NCBI GenBank assembly: GCA_009783635.1
Contig: WRDC01000011.1
Span: 1 to 20,671, forward strand
Length of the DNA stretch: 20,671 nt
Direction of reading: 5' to 3'
Origin: Methanimicrococcus sp.
GTDB lineage: Archaea > Halobacteriota > Methanosarcinia > Methanosarcinales > Methanosarcinaceae
The notes under the pieces were generated by a model that worked only from the letters and a program-made list of their open reading frames with translations, searched no databases and had not been told where the DNA came from. The translations under genes and the position numbers were made by a program. This document shows positions 7,418 to 14,579 of the stretch, piece after piece. Within the stretch, counting starts at the first letter, position 1, and each line of letters starts with the position of its first letter.

Positions 7418-7655
7418 AACACTTAAGCCTCACATGATTTGTCAAGTCAGCGCTTTTATTCAATCAAAAACGTATCATACTTCAAAATCCTGTAACCTTT
7501 TAATCTTTTTTGTCGGCGGAACGAAATCGCCGTCCTCTCACATTTTGTCTTCCTTTTTTATCATGTCTCTTGTCCCTGACGATAGATTTAAAGCCTTAGT
7601 AACTTATTGTTCTCCATTTGTTTGCAGTTAAAATTCAAATTCAGGACGAATCTTT

Positions 7656-8360
7656 ATGTTCATTGTTATGTCACTCGGCGGCTCTGTTCTCGCGGGAGAG
7701 TTGGACGCGCGCCGCTTTAAAACCTATGCCGACGCGATAATACAGATTTCAAAGAAACACAAACTTTTGCTGGTCACCGGCGGCGGCGTTTACGCGCGGA
7801 AATATATTGAAACGGCAAAGGCGGCGGGTGCGAATGAAGTGGCGTGTGATTTTATCGGAATCGACGTGACCCGGCTCAATGCGAAATTGTTCATCGCGGC
7901 TCTCGGAAAAACGGCTTATCCCGAAGTTCCGGTGAATTATAATGAAGCGGCGATTGCCGCCGAGTCGGATAAAATTGTCGTGATGGGAGGCGTTCTTCCG
8001 GGGCAAACAACAGACGCCGTCGCGGCCGCGCTTTCGGAATACCTGAAAGCGGACCTTTTTTTGATTCCGACATCTGTTGACGGCATTTACACAGAGGACC
8101 CGAACGTCAGCAAAAACGCGGTGAAATATAAAACAATGACCGCGTCCGAGCTTGTTCAAATGTCGTGCGGCCTGTCCCTCTCGGCCGGCTCCAAATCACC
8201 CATCGACCCCGTTGCCTGCAAATTGATTGAAAGAGGCGGCATCCGGACAATTGTTTTGGACGGGCGGGACCCGAAAACGCTGATGAAAATCATTGAAGGC
8301 GAAGAAAAGGGACCGCAGAAAGAGTGTGACGGCACAATCATCACGCCTTGTTGTCTTTAA
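7656..8360 (+). CDS. pyrH: UMP kinase
   Basis: Phosphorylates UMP to UDP with ATP in pyrimidine nucleotide synthesis; cytoplasmic, usually a hexamer of amino-acid-kinase-fold subunits. The 234-aa length matches the short archaeal form. Motifs are SLGGS at residues 6-10, TGGG at 41-44, GIDVTRLNA at 68-76, GGVLPGQTTDA at 111-121 and TSVDGIYTEDP at 139-149. The start at 7656 gives the expected few residues before SLGGS; an AGGA lies upstream. It is divergent from the TPR gene across a 238-bp AT-rich spacer and is followed 81 bp later by the deacylase gene. The C-terminal 20 residues (Lys/Glu-rich, ending PCCL) look like a short family extension. Confidence 0.95.
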   Translation: MFIVMSLGGSVLAGELDARRFKTYADAIIQISKKHKLLLVTGGGVYARKYIETAKAAGANEVACDFIGIDVTRLNAKLFIAALGKTAYPEVPVNYNEAAIAAESDKIVVMGGVLPGQTTDAVAAALSEYLKADLFLIPTSVDGIYTEDPNVSKNAVKYKTMTASELVQMSCGLSLSAGSKSPIDPVACKLIERGGIRTIVLDGRDPKTLMKIIEGEEKGPQKECDGTIITPCCL

Positions 8361-8368
8361 TTTTTTTT
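8361..8368 (+). terminator. T8 tract immediately after pyrH stop
   Basis: Eight consecutive T follow directly after the TAA of pyrH. Archaeal RNA polymerase terminates at U-rich runs without needing a hairpin, so this is a plausible terminator. No stem-loop precedes it. Confidence 0.4.
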
Positions 8369-8441
8369 GAGATGATGAAGCCGTCAAGCCGTTAAGTCAT
8401 GATTTATTTTAACACACATTTTAAACGCAAACGGTGAATAA

Positions 8442-9578
8442 ATGACAAAAATCATTACGCTGATGTGCTGTCTTCCCGATTCGGCAAGCGTCAATATGAA
8501 AGACCGGCTTTTGGAAAAAGAATCATGGACAAAAGCCAAGACGCCTCCCGTTGACAAAATGAAAGAAGCGCTGGAGCTGTATCCGGTCACAACCTCTGTT
8601 TTATATCCGGAAGAAAAGGGAAAGGAATTATCCTGCTTATTTACGGAAGTTTACGAGCTTTCCAAAAACGATGTTTTGTTTCGTATGTTTTTAATCGACG
8701 GCCGGATTATTTTTCAGGACGGTCTGGACAAACGCCTGTCATTTTTAGGGTATGAGACGGACTTAATCGTTTTCCTTTCCAAGCACAAAAGCCAAAGCGA
8801 AACAAAAACGCTGACGGTACACCCGACGGGTAATTACGCAGGCGCCGATTACGGCGGATATCCTTTTTCGTTGAGCACGCCCGCGCCCGTTGAAATGAAA
8901 AAACTTCTTTTGGTCATGGACCGGCTGAACATCGAAACGGGACTGGGTTACGATGTCACTTATGAAGTCACCCATCACGGCCCGACGGAATTGGATATCC
9001 CGTCTCTTTTTATTGAAATCGGCAGCACAGAAAAGGAATGGGCGGATCAAAAGCCCGGCAAAATCATCGCCGACGCCGTTTTATCGCTGGCGGAGCCGGA
9101 TGACGTCAACGCGGCGGACGAGCGCCCGGCAAAAGAAGCGCGGCTTTTGACAGATTCGGTCATTGCGGTCGCTTTCGGCGGCAGCCACTACGGCGAACGC
9201 CAGACGGTCAACATATTCAGAACAAGACTGGCGTTTGGTCATATGTTCCCGAAATACCAGCTGGAAAGCGTAACGGAAGAACTCATCCTTAAAGCAATGG
9301 AAAGAACGGGAGCGGATCTGGCCTTTTTTGACAAAAACTCCATGCGCGGCAATGACCGCCGGCGTATCACGGAAATTCTTGAGAAAAACAATATCCCGAT
9401 TTTAGCCGACCGTGAAGCCGTCGCCAAATACGGTGTCGGATTCAATCTGAGAGAAAAAGAAAACGTAAGTGAAAGCGAAAACGGAAACGAAAGCAAAAAC
9501 GAAAACGGAAACGAAAACGGAAACGAAAACGGAAACGAAAACGGAAACGAAAATCGAACGCGGCAGGAACTTTCATAA
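8442..9578 (+). CDS. dtdA: Archaeal D-aminoacyl-tRNA deacylase (DTD2) with a repetitive C-terminal tail
   Basis: Hydrolyses D-aminoacyl-tRNA so that mischarged D-amino acids are recycled; DTD2 is the deacylase type of archaea and plants and needs zinc. The 378-aa frame shows the family motifs FLSKHKS at residues 111-117, TVHPTGN at 125-131, EVTHHGPT at 175-182, FIEIGSTEKEW at 190-200, AFGGSHYGER at 244-253 and GHMFPKY at 266-272. The conserved fold appears to end near residue 336. After it comes a tail of about 40 residues made of Glu-Asn-Gly-Asn repeats from a 12-bp tandem array, which I do not know from other members. The start is the ATG at 8442 with GGTGA five bases before it. It is convergent with purF. 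Confidence 0.93.
   Translation: MTKIITLMCCLPDSASVNMKDRLLEKESWTKAKTPPVDKMKEALELYPVTTSVLYPEEKGKELSCLFTEVYELSKNDVLFRMFLIDGRIIFQDGLDKRLSFLGYETDLIVFLSKHKSQSETKTLTVHPTGNYAGADYGGYPFSLSTPAPVEMKKLLLVMDRLNIETGLGYDVTYEVTHHGPTELDIPSLFIEIGSTEKEWADQKPGKIIADAVLSLAEPDDVNAADERPAKEARLLTDSVIAVAFGGSHYGERQTVNIFRTRLAFGHMFPKYQLESVTEELILKAMERTGADLAFFDKNSMRGNDRRRITEILEKNNIPILADREAVAKYGVGFNLREKENVSESENGNESKNENGNENGNENGNENGNENRTRQELS
9477..9560. repeat. In-frame 12-bp tandem repeat inside dtdA
   Basis: GAAAACGGAAAC occurs exactly at 9477, 9501, 9513, 9525 and 9537. Diverged copies lie at 9489-9500 (GAAAGCAAAAAC) and 9549-9560. It encodes the Glu-Asn-Gly-Asn tail and ends 15 coding bases before the stop codon. Confidence 0.97.
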
Positions 9579-9656
9579 ACGTATACGGTTTTTCGGGTCA
9601 GAAAAAAATTGCGGAAAATTATGACCGGAGCCGAAGGCGGCGGCCATCATTTTCGT

Positions 9657-11096
9657 TTATTCCTCTTTTTCTTCCTGAACAAAATCATCCATTTTGCTCT
9701 GCTTGTCACAGTAGCATTTTTCTCCCGGAATCGAGACGGGGTAGATTTCTGTGGCGCAAGCCAAACAAAGCTTGCTTTTGTCAATGCCGACCGCTTTGAC
9801 GAGACCGTCGACGCTGAGGTAGCCGATCGTGTCGGCATTCAAGGCGGCGCAGATGCCTTCTTTGGTTTTGTGGGTGGCAATGAGTTCTGCGCGGGTCGGC
9901 ATATCAATGCCGAGGTAGCAGGGACCGACAATGGGAGGGCTTGCCACGCGGAGGTGGACTTCTTTGGCGCCGGCTTTTTTAATCATGTCAACGATTCTGC
10001 GGGAGGTGGTGCCGCGGACAACGCTGTCGTCAACGATGACAACGCTTCTGTTTTTGAGGTTTTCGTTGATTGTGTTCATTTTCAGGCGGACGGCCATTTC
10101 ACGCATATCCTGATGCGGAAGAATGAATGTTCTGCCGATGTATCTGTTCTTCATCAGCCCTTCAATGTATTCGATTTTTGATTCGCGTGAGTAGCCGATT
10201 GCGGCCGCAATGCCCGAGTCGGGGACAGGAGATACGATATCAGCGTCGGCCGGTTGTTCGAGTGCCAGCTGCTTGCCGATTCTTTCGCGGGCGGAATAAA
10301 CGAGCTGGCCGTCAATGATTGAGTCGGGGCGGGCAAGGTAAATGTATTCAAAAACACAGTGGGCGGCTGCGTCTCCTGTGGCCGTGAGGATGCTTTCCAC
10401 TTCGCCGGTCTTCTTAAAAATCATAATTTCGCCGGGTTTTAAGTCGCGGACGAGAATACCGTTAATGGTGTCAAGCGCCACGCTTTCGGAAACGACGGCA
10501 TAACCGCCTTCGATTTCGCCGTAACAGATCGGTTTATTTCCGATGGTGTCGCGGACGGCATAGAGGTCGCCGTTGATCATAATTATTAAAGCGTAAGAAC
10601 CGATCAGGCGTTTCATGACGTTTTTCAAAGCGTCGGCCGGATCCAGATGCAGCAATTCTTTCACCAAAAGAAGGCCTATAATTTCGGCGTCGAGAGCTGT
10701 TGTAAAAATACGTCCTTCAGATTCCAGCTCATCTTTGAGGTTTGCGCTGTTGACCAAATTACCGTTGTGAGCAATTGCGATAACGCCGCCTTTGAAGTTT
10801 AAGACGAACGGCTGACAATTTTCAATCGTTTGCGTGCCGTATGTCGCGTTGCGGACGTGGCCGATGCCGACATAACCGACGATGTCTTGAAGTTTGTCGC
10901 GGGAATAAGCTTCGGAAACCAATCCCATGCTTTTGATGGACCTTGATTTTGACCCGTCGAACACAACAATGCCCGTCGAGTCTTGTCCGCGGTGCTGGAG
11001 CGCGTAAAGCGCGTAATAGAGTTTAAAAGCAACAATATTCGTCGGCGGCGCAGGGTCATGAATAATAACTCCGGCAACGCCGCATTCTTCCTTCAA
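9657..11096 (-). CDS. purF: Amidophosphoribosyltransferase (PurF), Fe-S type
   Basis: Makes 5-phosphoribosylamine from PRPP and glutamine, the first committed step of purine synthesis. The 479-aa protein has an N-terminal Ntn-hydrolase glutaminase domain with the nucleophile expected at Cys5 after loss of MKEE. GHVR lies at 79-82, HNGN at 110-113 and the PRPP loop VVIVDDSVVRGTTSRR at 352-367. Cys247, Cys393, Cys444 and Cys447 match the four ligands of the [4Fe-4S] cluster of the Bacillus-type enzyme. The start is a TTG at 11096-11094: it is the only start that gives the short propeptide, and AGGTGATT at 11101-11108 is a strong ribosome-binding site just upstream. It is downstream of the L37e gene, an arrangement I recall from related methanogens. 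Confidence 0.96.
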   Translation of the reverse strand: MKEECGVAGVIIHDPAPPTNIVAFKLYYALYALQHRGQDSTGIVVFDGSKSRSIKSMGLVSEAYSRDKLQDIVGYVGIGHVRNATYGTQTIENCQPFVLNFKGGVIAIAHNGNLVNSANLKDELESEGRIFTTALDAEIIGLLLVKELLHLDPADALKNVMKRLIGSYALIIMINGDLYAVRDTIGNKPICYGEIEGGYAVVSESVALDTINGILVRDLKPGEIMIFKKTGEVESILTATGDAAAHCVFEYIYLARPDSIIDGQLVYSARERIGKQLALEQPADADIVSPVPDSGIAAAIGYSRESKIEYIEGLMKNRYIGRTFILPHQDMREMAVRLKMNTINENLKNRSVVIVDDSVVRGTTSRRIVDMIKKAGAKEVHLRVASPPIVGPCYLGIDMPTRAELIATHKTKEGICAALNADTIGYLSVDGLVKAVGIDKSKLCLACATEIYPVSIPGEKCYCDKQSKMDDFVQEEKEE

Positions 11097-11205
11097 ATTG
11101 AATCACCTTACACGAATTGAAATTAAAAGAATTGAAATAAAAAATTGATAGGAAATTGATAGAAATTGAAAAATTAAATAAATTTCATCACTCAATCTTA
11201 ATCAG

Positions 11206-11213
11206 CTTTATAT
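11206..11213 (-). promoter_or_regulatory. Possible TATA box for purF
   Basis: The minus strand reads ATATAAAG here. Initiation about 25 bases downstream would leave a leader of about 85 nt before the TTG start of purF, containing the first degenerate repeat and the AGGTGATT site. Confidence 0.35.
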
Positions 11214-11330
11214 GAAAATTTGATGGTTAAAAAAATATTTAACCTTATCCGTGTTTTTTGAATCTTTGACATCCGGTTGGTCGAATTCATTTCGGTAAGT
11301 CTTCTCTTCACGAAAAAAAATCAAAAAATA

Positions 11331-11389
11331 CAAAATTAAAAACAAATTAAAATACAAATTAAAATCAAAATTAAAAACATATTAAAACA
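11331..11389. repeat. Degenerate 10-12-bp AT-rich tandem repeat
   Basis: Units such as CAAAATTAAAAA, CAAATTAAAATA and CATATTAAAA follow one another for about 59 bases downstream of the L37e gene. Copies vary in length and sequence, so this is an older or slippage-prone array than the exact ones elsewhere in the window. Confidence 0.75.
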
Positions 11390-11450
11390 AACAGAAAAGC
11401 CGAAAATTGAAAAATAGAAAGAGGTAAAATAAAAAAGGGAAACGATGAAC

Positions 11451-11633
11451 TTAAGAGTCACCGTTTAACTTAGATTTTCTGACCCATTTGTAATCTCTTA
11501 ACTTGGCAGATCTTCCGAATCCGCAAGCGACACACTGCTTGGTGTGGATGTTGAAAGATGTGCTGCCGCATCTTCTGCATTTCATATGTGTTCGTTTTTG
11601 TCTCTGGCCCAATGAGGGCGTTCCTTTAACCAT
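11451..11633 (-). CDS. rpl37e: Large ribosomal subunit protein eL37 (L37e)
   Basis: Zinc-ribbon protein of the archaeal/eukaryotic large ribosomal subunit. At 60 aa it is complete: MVKGTPSLGQRQKRTHMKCR start, then CxxC at Cys19/Cys22 and CxxC at Cys34/Cys37 holding one zinc, then a basic C-terminus. The ATG at 11633 has GGTGAA seven bases upstream. It is preceded on the same strand by the LSm gene, an old archaeal pairing. Here the two are separated by 169 bp with a hairpin/T-tract and a TATA element, so it probably has its own promoter. Confidence 0.97.
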   Translation of the reverse strand: MVKGTPSLGQRQKRTHMKCRRCGSTSFNIHTKQCVACGFGRSAKLRDYKWVRKSKLNGDS

Positions 11634-11692
11634 AATTCTTCACCTAATGTTAAAATGTAAATGTTTTGGATGAGTTGATAACAGGATTAACG

Positions 11693-11700
11693 ATATAAAA
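11693..11700 (-). promoter_or_regulatory. TATA box for rpl37e
   Basis: The minus strand reads TTTTATAT. Initiation about 25 bases downstream gives a leader of roughly 35 nt that includes the GGTGAA site, a normal layout for an archaeal ribosomal protein gene. Confidence 0.5.
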
Positions 11701-11763
11701 CCGTCGGCCAAAATACGGCAATGTCTTCCATGACGCCGCTTCGGCAAAATTTTGGAAAAAATT

Positions 11764-11792
11764 GAATAAAAAAAGTCGGCCGGGCCGATATT
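11764..11792 (-). terminator. Hairpin plus T-tract after lsm
   Basis: On the minus strand TCGGCC-C-GGCCGA forms a GC-rich stem and is followed by CTTTTTTTATTCAA. It lies 11 bases beyond the lsm stop codon (11803). This looks like an intrinsic-type terminator separating lsm from rpl37e. Confidence 0.5.
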
Positions 11793-11802
11793 TTAAATCA
11801 AT

Positions 11803-12021
11803 TTAAGGAGAAACGTAAACAATGTTGTCTCCTCTGACGACAAGACTTGAATACTTTCTGACGCTGACGCCGTCTTTTAATTCTTCCGCATTGTCAAGAA
11901 CAAGATTCATGTGGATGTCGTAGCCTTTTAATTCTCCTCTGAATTCGCGACCGCCTTTCAGGCGTGCAATAACCGGCTTGTTTAAAGCCTCATTCAAAAT
12001 GTCAAGAGGTCTGTTCGTCAT
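11803..12021 (-). CDS. lsm: Sm-like archaeal protein (LSm / SmAP)
   Basis: Small RNA-binding protein that forms heptameric rings and binds U-rich RNA; takes part in RNA metabolism in the cytoplasm. From the ATG at 12021 it has 72 aa. The Sm1 motif spans about residues 19-45 with RGELKGYDIHMNLVLDNAEE, and the Sm2 motif is VVRGDNIVYVSP at 61-72. The open frame extends 19 codons further upstream, but that part would cover the TATA element at 12078-12086, and AAGGT lies six bases before the ATG at 12021, so the shorter start is chosen. It is upstream of rpl37e, its usual archaeal neighbour, but with a terminator-like element between them. Confidence 0.95.
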   Translation of the reverse strand: MTNRPLDILNEALNKPVIARLKGGREFRGELKGYDIHMNLVLDNAEELKDGVSVRKYSSLVVRGDNIVYVSP

Positions 12022-12077
12022 AGTTTTACCTTTTATGTTGAACCGGCTCCCGGTCTTTGGATCATGCCGGCGTTTCA

Positions 12078-12086
12078 ATATAATTT
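12078..12086 (-). promoter_or_regulatory. TATA box for lsm
   Basis: The minus strand reads AATTATATT. Initiation about 25 bases downstream would give a leader of about 30 nt before the ATG at 12021, supporting that start. Confidence 0.45.
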
Positions 12087-12178
12087 GTCTGCAAAAAGGT
12101 CAAAGACCGCAGACTGTAATTTGTTTAAGAACTGAATTATGATATTTAAACATATCTGTTTTGAATGCTTTAAACAAA

Positions 12179-12191
12179 CGGTTTTAAACCG
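12179..12191. promoter_or_regulatory. Inverted repeat upstream of thiDN
   Basis: CGGTTT-T-AAACCG is a perfect 6-bp inverted repeat, about 30 bases upstream of the TATA-like element at 12221. Its position suits an activator or repressor site for thiDN or lsm. A related core occurs at the other end of the gene (13938-13953). Confidence 0.35.
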
Positions 12192-12253
12192 CAAACAAAA
12201 CATCTTTTATGACTATGTCCTATAAAGGATAAAAATATTAGTCTGAAAAATCT

Positions 12254-12340
12254 TCAAATTCAAATTATTGTTTTAATTTCAAATGTTTGTTTCGATTTTA
12301 TAATTGTTTGTTTCGATTTCAAATTATTTCAATTTCAAAT
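12254..12340. repeat. Degenerate repeat of TTTCAAAT / TGTTTGTTTCGATTT units
   Basis: TGTTTGTTTCGATTT occurs twice, 21 bases apart (from about 12284 and 12305). It is flanked by several TTTCAAAT and TTCAAATT copies. The array occupies the probable leader of thiDN. Confidence 0.75.
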
Positions 12341-12356
12341 ATCAGGAGTGATTTTT

Positions 12357-13832
12357 TTGCCTTCTCTCAAAAGAAAATGCGTCATGACAATTGCCGGCAG
12401 TGATTCCGGTGGCGGCGCCGGCATTCAGGCGGACATGAAAACGTTTTCGGCTCTCGGTGTTCACGGGGCGTGCGTCATTGCTTCCGTCACGGCTCAAAAT
12501 ACGACCGGCGTTAAAGCTGTTTTTGATATCCCCGTTTCTGAAATCGGCAAACAGATCGATACCGTCTGTACGGATATGGACATTTCATTTGCCAAAACCG
12601 GAATGCTTTCCTCGCCCGAAATTGTCCGTTTCGTTGCCGGGAAAATTCAAGAATACGGCTTTTCCTTAATTGTCGATCCGGTAATGGCGGCCGAAGCCGG
12701 CGGTGAGCTTCTTCAAAAAGAAGCCGTTGCGACAATGGCGGAGGTTCTTCTTCCCGTATCTTATGCCGTCACGCCGAATGTTTTTGAAGCCGAAATCCTT
12801 TCCGGTCTTCCGATTAAAAATACGGATGACGCTAAAGCCGCCGCTTTGGAAATTGCCAAAACCGGCGTTAAATATGTTGTCGTTACCGGCGGCCATTTGG
12901 ACGCCAAGGATGTTATTTATGACGCGGCAAACAAAGAATTCACGCTTTTGCCGGGCACGTTTGTCAAAGGCGGCACGCACGGCACAGGCTGCACTTACTC
13001 TTCCGCAATCGTATCGTATCTGGCGCGCGGTTACACATTTGTTCAGGCCTGCCGGCTCGCCAAAGAGTTTGTGGTCGATGCTATTCTGTACTCAAAAATC
13101 ATTGGCGAAGGCGTGGCTCCCGTCCATCCCGCCGGCGCGTCCGTCCTCAAAGCGGAACGTGCCGCAGTGATTGAAAATATTTTATCCGCGTGGGAAATTT
13201 TAAAGCCGGATGACGTTTTTCCGCAATTGATTCCGGAAGTCGGCACAAACATTGCCATGACGCTGCCGGACATTTTTAAAGAGTCGGCTCATGCCGGTTA
13301 TTATGCTTCGGGAATCCTGCCGCCGCTTCAGCAGCCGCCGATTGGTAAATCGGACAAATGTCCGAGCGCCGACGGGTTCGGTTCATTTGAATCGGCAACG
13401 GCCGCATTTCCGGGCCGGATCCACAAGGTAAAAGACAAAACCGGCTCCAAGCTGACCTCTGAAAACCTCGGATATCCGGCGTTCGGTTCCGGTTCGAATC
13501 TGGCCAAGGTTCTTCAATCCGCGCAGGAATTCGACGAAACCGTTCGCGCCTGTATTAATTTAAAATACACCGAAGAGAACATCCGATTGTTCGGCCGGGC
13601 CGGTTTTTCCTCCCTATCTTTCAACCGGGCGGATGAACCGAAGTGTTTCGATGACAACAAAGAGTGGGGAACGTGGAGTGTTATTCAGGAGGCAGGCGGA
13701 GCCGTCCCGGACATTGTTTATGAAACGGGGGGCCACGGCAAGGAAGCCGTTATCCGTGTTTTCGGCACCGATGCCGTTGACGCGGCAAACAAAGTCATTC
13801 TTCTTTGCGATGAAATCCGAAAAACCGCATAA
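12357..13832 (+). CDS. thiDN: Bifunctional ThiD-ThiN: HMP(-P) kinase fused to thiamine-phosphate synthase
   Basis: ThiD phosphorylates hydroxymethylpyrimidine and its phosphate; ThiN joins HMP-PP to the thiazole phosphate to give thiamine phosphate, replacing ThiE in many archaea. The ThiD part (residues about 8-265) has AGSDSGGGAG at 13-22, DPVM at 107-110 and THGTGCTYSSA at 207-217. The ThiN part (about 270-491) has IPEVGTNIAMTLP, AFPGRIHKV, PAFGSGSNLAKVL, FNRADEP and ETGGHGKEAV; the Arg and His of the last two are probably catalytic. A Pro/Gly/Ser-rich insertion of about 38 residues (311-348) interrupts ThiN. The start is a TTG at 12357, placed by GGAGTGAT at 12345-12352. A GTG at 12348 overlaps that site, and the ATG at 12384 is too close to the fold. 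Confidence 0.93.
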   Translation: MPSLKRKCVMTIAGSDSGGGAGIQADMKTFSALGVHGACVIASVTAQNTTGVKAVFDIPVSEIGKQIDTVCTDMDISFAKTGMLSSPEIVRFVAGKIQEYGFSLIVDPVMAAEAGGELLQKEAVATMAEVLLPVSYAVTPNVFEAEILSGLPIKNTDDAKAAALEIAKTGVKYVVVTGGHLDAKDVIYDAANKEFTLLPGTFVKGGTHGTGCTYSSAIVSYLARGYTFVQACRLAKEFVVDAILYSKIIGEGVAPVHPAGASVLKAERAAVIENILSAWEILKPDDVFPQLIPEVGTNIAMTLPDIFKESAHAGYYASGILPPLQQPPIGKSDKCPSADGFGSFESATAAFPGRIHKVKDKTGSKLTSENLGYPAFGSGSNLAKVLQSAQEFDETVRACINLKYTEENIRLFGRAGFSSLSFNRADEPKCFDDNKEWGTWSVIQEAGGAVPDIVYETGGHGKEAVIRVFGTDAVDAANKVILLCDEIRKTA

Positions 13833-13937
13833 AATGAGCAACGGTCAACGTCAGTCAAAATTTATGAAAAAAATCGAAAGTTTAATGTCAATGTTTATGT
13901 CAATATTTTTCAAATAAAATTTCAAATAAAAAAAGCT

Positions 13938-13956
13938 AAACGGTTAACCGTTTTTT
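13938..13956. terminator. 16-bp perfect palindrome with T-tract between convergent genes
   Basis: AAACGGTTAACCGTTT (13938-13953) is perfectly self-complementary and runs into further T residues on the right; A-rich sequence on the left gives T residues on the other strand. Lying between convergent thiDN and the nitroreductase gene, it looks like a bidirectional terminator. It could also be a protein-binding palindrome. Confidence 0.5.
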
Positions 13957-13968
13957 GATTTTAAAACC

Positions 13969-14038
13969 GTTTATTGCTTTTAGTTTATTGCTTTTAGTTT
14001 ATTGCTTTTAGTTTATTGCTTTTAGTTTATTGCTTTTA
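13969..14038. repeat. 14-bp tandem repeat, five exact copies
   Basis: GTTTATTGCTTTTA starts at 13969, 13983, 13997, 14011 and 14025 without a mismatch. It then decays into related sequence up to about 14068, next to the nitroreductase stop codon (14070-14072). Five identical copies suggest recent expansion. Confidence 0.98.
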
Positions 14039-14069
14039 AGTTTATGTTTTAAGTTTATTGCTTTTTAAT

Positions 14070-14579
14070 TTACCATTTGTTATAGCGCACTCTTTCTTTT
14101 TTGAAGCGGTCCGCTTTCTCGGGCGCTTTTTCGGGATAACCGATGACCACAAAGGCATACGGTATGACGTTTGCCGGCAGGTTAAACATCTTTACAAATC
14201 CGGCCATTCGCTCTTCCCTCGGGTAAACGCCGGTCCAAACGGCGCCCAGCCCCCCGGCGTGGAGTGCAAGGAGAAGGTTTTGCGTTGCGGCGCCCAGGTC
14301 TTGAGGGAAAAATCCTTCCGCACTTTCATATTCTTTGTTAAAACATATCAAAACGCCGGCAGGCGCTCCTTTTGACATTCCGGCGTGCGGGCTGAATTCC
14401 GGAACTTCATCCATCAGTTCCTTTTTATCAATAATAATGAAGTCCCACGGCTGTTGGTTTCTGGCAGACGGCGCAAACATGGCGGCCTTTACGGCTTCTT
14501 CGATCAATTCCATCGGTACGGGTTTATTTTGATATTTTCTCACGCTTCTGCGCGTATAAATCGCTTCCATCGCATCCAT
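14070..14579 (-). CDS. Nitroreductase family flavoprotein
   Basis: FMN-dependent oxidoreductase of the nitroreductase fold, usually a homodimer that reduces nitro compounds or quinones with NAD(P)H; the physiological substrate cannot be read from sequence. It is a compact 169-aa form. RRSVRKY at residues 10-16 contacts the FMN phosphate, APSARNQQPWDF lies at 36-47, NLLLALHAGGLGAVWTG at 101-117 and IGYPEKAPE at 146-154, with the usual basic-aromatic end (ERVRYNKW). The ATG at 14579 has GAGG six bases upstream; an internal ATG at 14570 is less likely. No ferredoxin-type cysteine cluster is present. It is convergent with thiDN and has no evident operon partner. Confidence 0.92.
   Translation of the reverse strand: MDAMEAIYTRRSVRKYQNKPVPMELIEEAVKAAMFAPSARNQQPWDFIIIDKKELMDEVPEFSPHAGMSKGAPAGVLICFNKEYESAEGFFPQDLGAATQNLLLALHAGGLGAVWTGVYPREERMAGFVKMFNLPANVIPYAFVVIGYPEKAPEKADRFKKERVRYNKW

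Larger units (their letters stand above)
11097..11450. other. AT-rich spacer between purF and rpl37e (354 bp), no gene
   Basis: The stretch holds the purF ribosome-binding site (11101-11108), a degenerate AT-rich repeat at about 11114-11178 built from GAATTGAAAT-like units, a TATA-like element on the minus strand (11206-11213) and a second degenerate 12-bp repeat (11331-11389). No open frame with a ribosome-binding site and no RNA gene is visible. Confidence 0.7.
12022..12356. other. Divergent spacer between lsm and thiDN (335 bp), no gene
   Basis: Holds a TATA-like element for lsm on the minus strand (about 12078-12086), an inverted repeat (12179-12191), a TATA-like TATAAAGG on the plus strand (12221-12228), a degenerate AT-rich repeat (12254-12340) and the thiDN ribosome-binding site (GGAGTGAT, 12345-12352). 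I looked for the conserved CTGAGA core of a TPP riboswitch and did not see one. Confidence 0.65.
13833..14069. other. Convergent spacer between thiDN and the nitroreductase
   Basis: The 237 bases hold a palindrome with adjoining T-tract (13938-13956) and the 14-bp tandem array (13969-14038). The stretch 13833-13930 could only encode a short Lys/Met-rich peptide in a shadow frame. No gene is supported. Confidence 0.6.

Noticed and set aside
7418..7655. 80-codon plus-strand frame (7389-7631) before pyrH
   Set aside because: It begins inside the TPR gene on the opposite strand, lacks a ribosome-binding site and has no protein-like pattern; the spacer is better read as divergent promoters.
9609..10181. 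190-codon plus-strand frame opposite purF
   Set aside because: Antisense shadow of a gene with complete catalytic and Fe-S motifs; composition is not protein-like.
12022..12078. Longer LSm protein from 12078
   Set aside because: The extension overlaps the probable TATA element and is not Sm-like; AAGGT precedes the ATG at 12021.
12192..12356. TPP riboswitch in the thiDN leader
   Set aside because: The conserved core elements are not present; the leader is simple AT-rich repeat.
13969..14038. CRISPR array
   Set aside because: The repeats are directly contiguous 14-bp units without spacers, and no cas genes are nearby; the same applies to the other arrays.
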